NCBI GenBank assembly: GCA_028284195.1
Contig: JANQSE010000013.1
Location: 1-50,331 of the forward strand
Length of the DNA: 50,331 nt
From: Balneola sp.
GTDB taxonomy: Bacteria > Bacteroidota > Rhodothermia > Balneolales > Balneolaceae
Direction: 5' to 3'
The number at the start of each line of letters is the position of its first letter. Position 1 is the stretch's first letter. The notes beneath the pieces are model-generated. The model was not told the DNA's origin. It did not search any database and saw nothing but the letters and a program-made list of their open reading frames with translations. Made by a program: the position numbers and the translations under genes. Below, piece after piece: positions 1 through 7,972 of the stretch.

Positions 1-1203
1 AGTTTGTGGATGTTGCATGATGCGCTCTACATCACCTTCATCCATAGCGTGAAAAACACAGGAGGCACCACCATTTAGCTGGGCTTCGATAACCAAATCT
101 GCACCATTTTCTACCGTCGGTTCTAGCCCTTTTTGTTCAGACCAGTATTTTAAGGTTTTTCCTTCCAGCTCAGGCATCCATGCTACTTTGGCAAATTGTA
201 CTCTATCTAAATCACTGCCTCCCCGGTCATTCAAAATATTAAAAATGATGCCTTGTTTTATCTTTTTTCTTTGCTCTGAATTTGCCACCCTTTCTTTGAA
301 AGCTTCGTTTCCTCCAGCCTTGGCCCAGCTGGGGATCAGCACCGATATTCCGGTATAGCTGGCATTATATGGATATTGGTCCATTTTGATATCAAGGCCT
401 GCTGCACGGGCAGAATCTACCATAGCTAGTGTTCTGGTACTTTTACCCCACATGGGTTTACCTATTACTTTGTGGTGGGTGAGTATCACCGGAATGTTTG
501 CTTCTTTGGAAATAACGATGGCTTCCTGAACCGCATCAAATAATCCCAGCCCTTCTTCACGCAAATGGGAGGTATAGATGCCACCTGCATCCGACGCTAC
601 TTTTGATAATGCTATTACTTCATCGACTTTTGAAAAAGCCCCGGGCAAATATTTAAGCCCTGTCGAAATACCATAGGCGCCTTCCTGCATGGCTTGCTGT
701 ATTTGTTCTTTCATTTGGGTAAGCTCGCTTTCGGTAGGGGCTCTGTTTTCCAAATTCATTACATTTCTTCTTACTGTGTTGTGTCCCACCAGGTAGGCCA
801 CGTTCATTCCCACCCCTATCTGATCGAGCGTATCCAGATATTGGCCGATAGGCCAGGGGCCTCCACCGTCGGGGCCGCCAAGGGCTGTTGTTACTCCCTG
901 CCGAATATGGCTTTCGCAATCAGAAAGTGTAAGAATGGGGTCTAAATGCGCATGCATGTCAATAAATCCCGGAGCAACTGCTAAGCCTTTAGCATTAATA
1001 GTGTGCGTTGCTTTAGCGTTTGAAAGATTACCGATCTTTACGATGTTTCCATCAGTTATTGCTATATCGGTTATAACAGGGCTGCCCCCTGAACCGTCAT
1101 ATACATTGCCTTGTAAAATAATGGTATCATATACCGGAGCGTCGCCACAACCCCACAGAGCAAGTACCATCAAAAAGGAACTGAAAATTATTTTGCGATC
1201 CAT
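1..1203 (-). CDS. N-acyl-D-amino-acid deacylase (amidohydrolase) lipoprotein, 3' end outside window
   Basis: Read directly from the reverse strand: 401 codons are open from an ATG at 1203 to the window edge, so the C-terminus is missing; family members usually have about 480-540 residues. The N-terminus is a lipoprotein signal with lipobox LWGC (Cys about residue 19), placing the enzyme in the periplasm or on an outer membrane leaflet. An amidohydrolase metal-binding HxH lies at residues 84-86 (DMHAHLDP), followed by a GGPDGGGPWP loop and a SHLREE motif near residue 214, typical of the D-aminoacylase branch. The family removes N-acyl groups from D-amino acids. The gene follows a secreted M20 peptidase by 9 nt and a D-amino-acid aminotransferase further upstream, which fits D-amino-acid release and use. 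Substrate is inferred; the superfamily call is firm. Confidence 0.85.
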   Translation of the reverse strand, partial: MDRKIIFSSFLMVLALWGCGDAPVYDTIILQGNVYDGSGGSPVITDIAITDGNIVKIGNLSNAKATHTINAKGLAVAPGFIDMHAHLDPILTLSDCESHIRQGVTTALGGPDGGGPWPIGQYLDTLDQIGVGMNVAYLVGHNTVRRNVMNLENRAPTESELTQMKEQIQQAMQEGAYGISTGLKYLPGAFSKVDEVIALSKVASDAGGIYTSHLREEGLGLFDAVQEAIVISKEANIPVILTHHKVIGKPMWGKSTRTLAMVDSARAAGLDIKMDQYPYNASYTGISVLIPSWAKAGGNEAFKERVANSEQRKKIKQGIIFNILNDRGGSDLDRVQFAKVAWMPELEGKTLKYWSEQKGLEPTVENGADLVIEAQLNGGASCVFHAMDEGDVERIMQHPQT

Positions 1204-1212
1204 TGTATGTAA

Positions 1213-2520
1213 TTATTTAGAAAGTTCGGCTTCAGCTACAGTTAACATCAAAGCAAGTTTTATAGCTTCGGCACCATTTTTATTAAGCCACCATTCTCCC
1301 AGAGAATGGGCACCGCTTCCATCGCCGCCGCGCCCGATGGTAACGGAAGGAATTCCCATAGAAATAGGAATATTGGCATTGGTTGAGCCCCGTGTAAGTC
1401 TTGTTTTGGCTCCGAAGAAATTGGAAACTGCTATTGATCGTTGTATCAGAGGGGTGGTTACCGGCAACTCGCCCGAAGGCCTGTCGCCAATAGGTATAAG
1501 TTCCAGCGTAACCTTATCCCTTACGCCCGAAGCATTGTAGCTTTCTACAGCTTGCTGCACAGAAGTTCTGAACATCTGATCTATTTTTTTTAGCCTTTCT
1601 GCACTAACCGAGCGCATGTCAATTTCCATCCACGATTCGAAGGGAATGGAGTTTACGGATGTTCCTCCACTTATTCTGCCAATATTAAAACTTGTTTTTG
1701 GCCCTTGCGCGGTGAATACTGCAGCATTTTTTGTGAATTCTGCAATGGCCATACCCAATGCATGATGTGGATTCGCCAGGCCAAAAGCTCCCCAAGAATG
1801 TCCTCCTTTTCCTTTGAAAACGGCTTTATAACGTTTAGAGCCCAAAGCTGCATTATTCACTCTCCCCATGCTTCCGCCATCTATGGATATCCAGGAGTCG
1901 ATATTGAGCTCGTTGGTTTTAAAGATATGCCTGACACCGCGAAGGTCTCCAAGTCCTTCTTCGCCTACCGTACCTATAAACAGGAGGTCGGCTTTTGTTT
2001 GTACATTGGCTTTTTTGATGGCTTTCAGCACTGTAATAACCATGGCTAGCCCGCGAGTGTCATCCCCGATTCCCGGGGCATAGAGTGTATCTCCTTTTTG
2101 GGTTACGGTAACGTCCGTGCCTTCCGGAAAAACGGTGTCAATGTGTGCATCAAGGGCTACTACCTTGTTTCCTTCGGTTCCTTTCCTAAGTGCAATCACA
2201 TTGCCTTCTTTATCTATCCATACTTTGTCGGCACCGGCTTCTTTCAGCATTTCGCTGAATTTCTCTGCTCTTACTTTTTCTTTAAAGGGAGGGGCCGGGA
2301 TTTCGGTAAGCGTAATCAGGTCTTTTATGGTTTCGGGTTCAAGCTCATCAATAATAGCGAGGGCTTGCTTAACAGATTTTTGACTGCTTATTTTTTTTAT
2401 TTCTTTGTTGTAGCTCTTTTTGGCCACAGGAGAATTTTGCCCGTGAGCAATTACGCTGAATACAAAAGTCAGGAGAACAAAAAGTACAGACTGGCAAAAG
2501 TTGGCTGTTTTTATTTGCAT
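1213..2520 (-). CDS. Secreted M20 family metallopeptidase
   Basis: 435 residues beginning with a signal peptide (hydrophobic stretch to about residue 28, ending AHGQ). M20 metal ligands are visible: His126 in DAHIDTV, Asp153/154 in IGDDTRG, Glu187/188 in GEEG, and a late His in GAHSLGEWW. The dimerisation (lid) domain starts around GGHSWG. M20 enzymes are di-zinc amino- or carboxypeptidases and deacylases acting on short peptides or acylated amino acids. Its start overlaps the end of the aminotransferase gene by 10 nt and its stop is 9 nt before the deacylase lipoprotein, so the genes look co-transcribed. It probably supplies amino acids from peptides in the periplasm (inference); the exact substrate cannot be read from the sequence. 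Confidence 0.9.
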   Translation of the reverse strand: MQIKTANFCQSVLFVLLTFVFSVIAHGQNSPVAKKSYNKEIKKISSQKSVKQALAIIDELEPETIKDLITLTEIPAPPFKEKVRAEKFSEMLKEAGADKVWIDKEGNVIALRKGTEGNKVVALDAHIDTVFPEGTDVTVTQKGDTLYAPGIGDDTRGLAMVITVLKAIKKANVQTKADLLFIGTVGEEGLGDLRGVRHIFKTNELNIDSWISIDGGSMGRVNNAALGSKRYKAVFKGKGGHSWGAFGLANPHHALGMAIAEFTKNAAVFTAQGPKTSFNIGRISGGTSVNSIPFESWMEIDMRSVSAERLKKIDQMFRTSVQQAVESYNASGVRDKVTLELIPIGDRPSGELPVTTPLIQRSIAVSNFFGAKTRLTRGSTNANIPISMGIPSVTIGRGGDGSGAHSLGEWWLNKNGAEAIKLALMLTVAEAELSK

Positions 2521-3368
2521 GGTTTTTGTTTTAAAGTTAGATATGCTTGTTGAAGTTTTCTGGTAACAGTGCCTGTATTGTCATCAGTATAAAATTGATG
2601 AGTATCTATTTCTTTGATTGCTGCTACCTGCGTGGTCGTTCCGGTTAGGAATGCTTCGTCCATGACTGCAATGTCTTTTTCTGACACTGCTTTTTCAATC
2701 ACTTTAATATTTAATTCGTTACAAAGTTGTATTACAATTTGCCGGGTAATTCCATTTAGAATATCCTCATTGGCCGGGTGCGTATATACAACTCCGTCTT
2801 TTACAAAAAAGATATTGCTGTGCGAGCCTTCGGTTACACTGCCATCTCTGATAAACACCGCTTCATGGGTTTCTTGTTTGGCAGCGTGGTCGTTGGCCAT
2901 TACATTACCTAATAAAGAGGTCATCTTAATATCGCAGCGATGCCAGCGGTAATCCGGTAAAGTTGTAATACGGATGTTGTTGTTATTGATATCAGGCAGT
3001 TCAAAAGGTACCACATACATCATAAATGTAGGTGGGGTATCGGCCGGAAAACTGTGCTTCCTGGGAGCAACCCCTCTGGTTACCTGAATATAAATAAGGC
3101 TGTCTTGTTTGCTTAGGTCGGAAGCTGTGAGCAGGTCTTCTATTTTGGCGGAAAGTGTTGTTGTATCAAAATTTATGTGGATTTTATCGAGACATTCAGA
3201 CAAACGGTCGAGATGTTCTTTTCCATAAAACAACCGGCCGTTTATCTGAGTTATTACTTCGTAAACTCCATCACCAAATAAAAAGCCTCTGTCAAATACC
3301 GATATTTTAGCATTTTGATAGTCTAAAACCTCATCATTCAGATATACTTTTTTTGGGTAATTGCTCAT
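2511..3368 (-). CDS. dat: D-alanine/D-amino-acid aminotransferase (class IV, PLP)
   Basis: 285 residues, the normal length for Bacillus-type D-alanine aminotransferase. Motifs in order: FDRGFLFGDGVYEV near residue 25, VTRG with Arg98, the catalytic Schiff-base lysine Lys148 in CDIKM, Glu180 in VTEGSHSN that contacts the PLP ring nitrogen, and the THPANEDILNGITR stretch characteristic of D-amino-acid rather than branched-chain transaminases. It exchanges the amino group between D-amino acids and 2-oxoacids in the cytosol. The tyrosine of the DRGYQFGDG motif in the Bacillus enzyme, thought to help bind the substrate carboxylate, is Phe29 here, so substrate preference may differ. It lies in the middle of the 1-4413 operon, 22 nt after the NAD(P)-dependent oxidoreductase gene. 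Confidence 0.9.
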   Translation of the reverse strand: MSNYPKKVYLNDEVLDYQNAKISVFDRGFLFGDGVYEVITQINGRLFYGKEHLDRLSECLDKIHINFDTTTLSAKIEDLLTASDLSKQDSLIYIQVTRGVAPRKHSFPADTPPTFMMYVVPFELPDINNNNIRITTLPDYRWHRCDIKMTSLLGNVMANDHAAKQETHEAVFIRDGSVTEGSHSNIFFVKDGVVYTHPANEDILNGITRQIVIQLCNELNIKVIEKAVSEKDIAVMDEAFLTGTTTQVAAIKEIDTHQFYTDDNTGTVTRKLQQAYLTLKQKPCK

Positions 3369-3390
3369 TTTTTAATGATTAAGAATAACA

Positions 3391-4386
3391 TTAATTGATA
3401 TAACCAGGCACCGGTATGGTTGCCATAGTATGCAGGCCCGGAGAAGCTTTTAGAATGCTTTTAACACTGTTAATGGTAATGGCACAGGTAGCCACATCTC
3501 CATTAACACCCGTATCTATTTCCGAAACAAACGAAGGTTCCCCTTTTATGGTAACTCTGTCAAAAGACCGGGGCTCTGCAATGGCGGCTTTAAAGTGCAT
3601 TTTAATTTTACAATCTCCATTGATATATCCGTGAGAAATCTGCTCTACGCCACGGGCATCTCCTTCTTTAATGTTCATAGATGGAACGCTGATGCTGTTT
3701 TCAGCAATTACGGGCTGCAGGTCTTCCGTTACCTTGTCTAGCTTAAAGCCAACACTGTTTGCCAAAAAATAGACAGATTCTTTTAATCCAACATGCCTTA
3801 GTGTGCCAGTCTGCTCTTTGGCTTTGAACGCCTCAAGGTCAAGGCCGGCTCCGATTTTTTGTTGGAAGGGAATTCTTCGCGGTGTGGCATCCTGAAAGCG
3901 TTCTACAGTAATACTCTCTACATCCTTACACACCGAGCTTAACACCGATGGGAGGTAATCCATCAAAAAACCGGGGTTTACTCCTGTTCCCAGGCAAGCC
4001 ACATTGTATTTTTTGCAAATGGCATCGATTCTGTTGCTTGATTCCGGGTTTTCTTCCCATGGATGTGATAATTCCTCACATGTTGAAACAATGGGTATGC
4101 CATGTTTGGCTATGTTCTCTATTTGTGATTCTAATTTTTGGATGCTCGATACTGTTGTCAATATCGCAGCATCCGGCTTTTCCGGAAGCCCCTGCAGTGC
4201 TTCTTCGATGATATTTTTAATGAGCACATCAGAAGGGGAGCCGCCAATCATTTGTCCAAAATCCTGATTCTTTAAATCTTCGTTAATATCGACAGCGGCA
4301 ACGGTTTTTACTTCATTTTTGCCGGCAATGTATCTGCCTATTTGCTGACCTAAAGGCCCTAATCCAATTTGGATTACAGTAATCAT
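3391..4386 (-). CDS. NAD(P)-dependent oxidoreductase, 2,4-diaminopentanoate dehydrogenase / amine dehydrogenase-like (DapB fold)
   Basis: 331 residues from the ATG at 4386; an upstream in-frame ATG at 4413 adds only nine polar residues, and the Rossmann motif GLGPLG follows the shorter start at the usual distance. The N-terminal half resembles dihydrodipicolinate reductase. The C-terminal half carries stretches such as QQKIGAGL and RHVGLKES, which I associate with 2,4-diaminopentanoate dehydrogenases and native amine dehydrogenases. Those enzymes reversibly deaminate amines or diamines with NAD(P). It is not the lysine-pathway DapB: it is longer and sits in a D-amino-acid operon. Its role there, perhaps deaminating a product or regenerating an amino donor, is inference. 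It is the first gene after the divergent MocR regulator and its candidate operator. Confidence 0.75.
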   Translation of the reverse strand: MITVIQIGLGPLGQQIGRYIAGKNEVKTVAAVDINEDLKNQDFGQMIGGSPSDVLIKNIIEEALQGLPEKPDAAILTTVSSIQKLESQIENIAKHGIPIVSTCEELSHPWEENPESSNRIDAICKKYNVACLGTGVNPGFLMDYLPSVLSSVCKDVESITVERFQDATPRRIPFQQKIGAGLDLEAFKAKEQTGTLRHVGLKESVYFLANSVGFKLDKVTEDLQPVIAENSISVPSMNIKEGDARGVEQISHGYINGDCKIKMHFKAAIAEPRSFDRVTIKGEPSFVSEIDTGVNGDVATCAITINSVKSILKASPGLHTMATIPVPGYIN

Positions 4387-4449
4387 AACTTTTTTATTTT
4401 TTTGTTTGCACATTTATGTTCAGTAGTTAAATCATTGTCTGTGATTTAC

Positions 4450-4464
4450 TACCTTGCCAAGGTA
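4450..4464. promoter_or_regulatory. Perfect inverted repeat in the divergent promoter region (candidate MocR operator)
   Basis: The sequence TACCTTG-C-CAAGGTA has perfect 7-bp arms around a single base. It lies between the divergent oxidoreductase operon (start 4386) and the MocR-type regulator (start 4521), where a regulator controlling both would bind. Binding is inferred from position and symmetry only. Confidence 0.5.
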
Positions 4465-4520
4465 AAGCATGCTTATCTATTCAATGCATACCAATTTTTT
4501 TTTTTGAGATATAACAATTT

Positions 4521-6026
4521 TTGAAAGACCGCCTAAACAATATTCTTTTTTCCAATGGCTTTGATTATGAGAATGATAGCCAGAGCATCTATATGAAATT
4601 GTACAATGCCATTGCAAAAGCCATTATTAATAAAAAATTGCCCGGGGATTATCAATTGCCTCCAACCAGGGTATTAGCTCAGGATTTAAAACTGTCCAGA
4701 AGTACCGTTATAAAAGCGTATGAAATACTGAGTGTAGAAAAGTACATCTACTCGGTACAAGGGTCGGGGTATTTTGTGAACGACATAGAGCATAAAAAAA
4801 TACAACATATCTTAGCAACCAATGCAGAAGATGGTGCTGCCCCTTTGGTTTCCAAACGAGCACTCCAGTTCCGGAAAAATGTACACATCATGAACCGGGG
4901 AGAGTACAAAGGGATTGCTTTCAGGCCGGGTTTACCTCCCCTCGATATTTTTCCTATCAGGCAGTGGCAAAGTATCACAAACAAATACTGGAAAGAGATC
5001 ACCCTCTCTGACCTGTCGTACCGCCACACACTGGGTTTGGATGATTTAAGAAAAAACATCGTTACATACTTAAACATCTATCGAAATATTCAGTGCAACT
5101 ATCAGCAAGTGGTTATTGTAACCGGCTCACTGCATTCGCTTTCTATTTTGGGGGATCTGTTTTTAGATAAGAATGATGAAGTAATTCTGGAGAACCCCAC
5201 CTATGCTAATGCAATTGCTTTATTTAAAAGTTTGAACGCTAAAATTGTTGCTGCCAAAATAGATAAAGAAGGCATGTGTATCGAGAGCATAAAAAATACC
5301 CGTTTAAAAAATCCCAAGTTAATTTATACCACTCCTTCTAATCAATATCCAACCGGGGTCCAGATGAGCCTTAACAGGCGGCTGGAAATTTTAGACTGGG
5401 CAGCAAAAAATGACTGCCTAATTATAGAAGACGATTACGATCATGAATTCAGCAATTGGAGCAACCCTGTTACATCGATTTTTGGTTTGGACAAGGGAAA
5501 CCGGGTTATTTATCAGGGTACATTTAATAAGCTTTTGCACCCTTCCATCCGGTTGGGGTATTTGATAGTCCCCGAAAATTACATCGATGACATTAAAGCA
5601 ATGTATGAGCAATCTCTGCGATTTGTTTCTCCGGTAACTCAACAGGTCATGTCCGATTTTATTGAGAAAGATTATTTCAGCCAGCATCTTCGCAAAGTAG
5701 TCCGGATTTCTAACGAACGGAGGGTTTTCTTCACCAATTGTTTCAAAGAAATTTTTAAAGACGAGGTAGAACTCCTCTCCGCAACCAACGGCTTGCACTT
5801 TATAGCCAAGCTTCCTAAGCATATAAATGACGTTGCCTTTTCAAAAGTGCTGGGGCAAAACGGAATAGTAGTGTTTCCTTACAGTAAATATTTTTTTAAA
5901 GGGAAAAGAGAAAACGGATTTTTGATGGGTTTTTCTTCTGTCAGCGAATCAGTGATTAAAATTAAATTAGAGAAAATGCACCGTATTTTTGAGAAGTATA
6001 AAGCAAATAAATTCTCTCAAATCTAA
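4521..6026 (+). CDS. MocR/PdxR-type transcriptional regulator (GntR winged helix plus aminotransferase-like domain)
   Basis: 501 residues from a TTG start. The next ATG (4593) would cut into the first helix of the DNA-binding domain, so TTG is preferred. Residues about 15-80 form a GntR winged helix (LPPTRVLAQDL then LSRSTVIKAYE); residues about 115-495 form a fold-type I aminotransferase-like domain. The PLP-binding lysine is retained at residue 337 in GTFNKLL, followed by RLGYLIVP. MocR regulators sense PLP adducts of amino acids or related effectors and control nearby amino-acid or vitamin B6 genes. Divergent placement beside a D-amino-acid aminotransferase operon suggests control of that operon, with a D-amino acid or its PLP adduct as effector (inference). 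Confidence 0.9.
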   Translation: MKDRLNNILFSNGFDYENDSQSIYMKLYNAIAKAIINKKLPGDYQLPPTRVLAQDLKLSRSTVIKAYEILSVEKYIYSVQGSGYFVNDIEHKKIQHILATNAEDGAAPLVSKRALQFRKNVHIMNRGEYKGIAFRPGLPPLDIFPIRQWQSITNKYWKEITLSDLSYRHTLGLDDLRKNIVTYLNIYRNIQCNYQQVVIVTGSLHSLSILGDLFLDKNDEVILENPTYANAIALFKSLNAKIVAAKIDKEGMCIESIKNTRLKNPKLIYTTPSNQYPTGVQMSLNRRLEILDWAAKNDCLIIEDDYDHEFSNWSNPVTSIFGLDKGNRVIYQGTFNKLLHPSIRLGYLIVPENYIDDIKAMYEQSLRFVSPVTQQVMSDFIEKDYFSQHLRKVVRISNERRVFFTNCFKEIFKDEVELLSATNGLHFIAKLPKHINDVAFSKVLGQNGIVVFPYSKYFFKGKRENGFLMGFSSVSESVIKIKLEKMHRIFEKYKANKFSQI

Positions 6027-6115
6027 TTCATCTTGATGAGGTTTCTTTTCACAACAATTGCTTTAATTCACCTTCATCAACCCCTATATTCAGCCAAAAA
6101 TTTAAATATTGAATT

Positions 6116-7900
6116 ATGACAAGACCGTTAAACGGTGCAGAACAAATAAACTGGGATTTAAGTGATTTATATTCATCATCTGATGATCTGAACCTTCAAA
6201 AGGATAAAACTTCGGTACTTCAACAAGCGGATGCTTTTTCGGAAAAGTATAAAGGGCGAATAGCTGATCTCTCAGCTGCAGAGTTAAAGACGTTATTGGA
6301 AAAATATGAAGTGATTCAAGATACAGGAGGTAAAATTAGCTCTTTTGCCTACTTGCAATGGAGCACGGATACAGGAAATGCTGAGTATGGAAAGCTGGTA
6401 CAAGAATCGAATGAACTTTCTTCCGAGCTAAGCCAGAAGCTTGTTTTTTTTGATGTAGAATGGTTAAAAGTTAATAGCAAAAAAGCAGAAGCATTGATTA
6501 ATGATCCGGAGCTTTCTTTTTATAAGCATTATCTTGATTCATCACGTCGATATAAAAAGCATGTTTTAGAAGAAAGCCAGGAACAGATTATGTCCGCCAA
6601 AGCTGTTACTGGAAGAAGTGCCTGGGTGAGATATTTTGATGAAACATTAGGAGCTGCGGAATTTAAAATTGATGGAGAGTCCTTTACCGAACAAGAAGCG
6701 CTCAGTAAGCTTCATGAAGGTGACAGAACGCTAAGAAAGAAAGCACATGAAGCGCTTACAAATACGTTTCAGGATTTAAGCAGAACCCTCACGTTTATTT
6801 TTAATACAGTTCTTGCAGATAAGTCAACAAACGATAGATTCCGAAATTATAAAAACTGGGTTTCATCCCGAAACCTGGCCAATCAAACTGATGATGATAC
6901 TGTTGAAGCTTTAGTGAGTGCGGTGACTTCAAGCTATGATCTTGTTCAAAGGTACTACAAGTTGAAGGCCGATTTGCTGGGCTTGAAGGAAATGAAAGAT
7001 TATGACCGATACGCTCCGATTATCCAGAATGAAGAGACCATTACCTGGGACGAAGCTAAAGAAATGGTTCTTGATGCCTACACAAGTTTTCATCCCAGAA
7101 TGGGAGAGATCACTAAAAAATTCTTCGATGAGAACTGGATTGATGCTGCTATAAAGCCAGGAAAAAGAGGAGGAGCTTACTCTGCAAGCACGGTACCATC
7201 TGTTCATCCGTATGTATTCATGAATTTTGACGGGAAGATCAGAGATGTGCAAACACTGGCACATGAACTGGGTCATGGGGTTCATCAATACCTGTCACGG
7301 CAACAAGGCCCACTTCAGGCAGGAACACCATTAACTACTGCTGAGACGGCATCTGTTTTTGGAGAGATGCTGGTTTTCCAGAAACTGTTGAAAGAAATTG
7401 ATAATCCTAAAGAACGCCTGGCTTTAATTACAGGGAAAATTGATGACACCATTGCAACAGTGTTTCGTCAAATCTCAATGAACAGATTTGAGGATGCCAT
7501 GCATACTGCCCGGAGAGAAGAAGGCGAGCTTACTACTGAGCGGTTTTCGCAGCTTTGGATGAAACAGCAGGAAAAATTGTATGGAGATTCAGTTACACTC
7601 ACAGAGGAATATGGCATTTGGTGGAGTTATATTCCCCACTTTTTGCATACGCCGGGCTATGTGTATGCATATGCGTTCGGCGAATTACTGGTAATGGCTT
7701 TATATGAAGAATTTACACAGCGCCCGGATGGTTTTGCGGATAAATATATGGAGCTGTTAAGTGCAGGGGGTTCCAAATGGCCGCATGAGTTGGTAGCAAA
7801 AATGGGACTGGATATAACCAATCCAGAGTTTTGGAATAAAGGGTTAAATTCTCTGGAAAAAATGATTGAAGAAGCAGAGCAATTGAGTAAGCAAATTTAG
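6116..7900 (+). CDS. pepF: Oligoendopeptidase F, M3 family
   Basis: 594 residues, the full length for bacterial M3B oligopeptidases. The zinc site HELGH starts at residue 383, with the third ligand in the ETASVFGE helix about 28 residues later. The N-terminal helical lobe and the C-terminal HTPGYVYAYAFGELL segment are also typical. There is no signal peptide, so it acts in the cytosol, cutting peptides of roughly 7-20 residues. It starts 89 nt after the MocR gene and is followed by a separate cistron at 7973; the link to the D-amino-acid operon is only thematic. Confidence 0.95.
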   Translation: MTRPLNGAEQINWDLSDLYSSSDDLNLQKDKTSVLQQADAFSEKYKGRIADLSAAELKTLLEKYEVIQDTGGKISSFAYLQWSTDTGNAEYGKLVQESNELSSELSQKLVFFDVEWLKVNSKKAEALINDPELSFYKHYLDSSRRYKKHVLEESQEQIMSAKAVTGRSAWVRYFDETLGAAEFKIDGESFTEQEALSKLHEGDRTLRKKAHEALTNTFQDLSRTLTFIFNTVLADKSTNDRFRNYKNWVSSRNLANQTDDDTVEALVSAVTSSYDLVQRYYKLKADLLGLKEMKDYDRYAPIIQNEETITWDEAKEMVLDAYTSFHPRMGEITKKFFDENWIDAAIKPGKRGGAYSASTVPSVHPYVFMNFDGKIRDVQTLAHELGHGVHQYLSRQQGPLQAGTPLTTAETASVFGEMLVFQKLLKEIDNPKERLALITGKIDDTIATVFRQISMNRFEDAMHTARREEGELTTERFSQLWMKQQEKLYGDSVTLTEEYGIWWSYIPHFLHTPGYVYAYAFGELLVMALYEEFTQRPDGFADKYMELLSAGGSKWPHELVAKMGLDITNPEFWNKGLNSLEKMIEEAEQLSKQI

Positions 7901-7943
7901 GGTGCTTACTCAAAAATTGCATTATGAAATTTGTACTTTGGGT

Positions 7944-7962
7944 TTTGAAATTTAATTTCAAA
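7944..7962. promoter_or_regulatory. Perfect palindrome just upstream of the GAF-protein start
   Basis: TTTGAAATT-T-AATTTCAAA, nine-base arms around one base, ends ten bases before the ATG at 7973. It is AT-rich with no T-run, so it is unlikely to be a terminator. It could be a repressor site or block ribosome access. Function unknown; AT-rich symmetry may arise by chance. Confidence 0.3.
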
Positions 7963-7972
7963 GAAATTTAAT

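Noticed and set aside
935..1540. Plus-strand frame of 201 codons
   Set aside because: It is opposite two genes with clear enzymatic motifs (amidohydrolase and M20 peptidase) and has no motif of its own.
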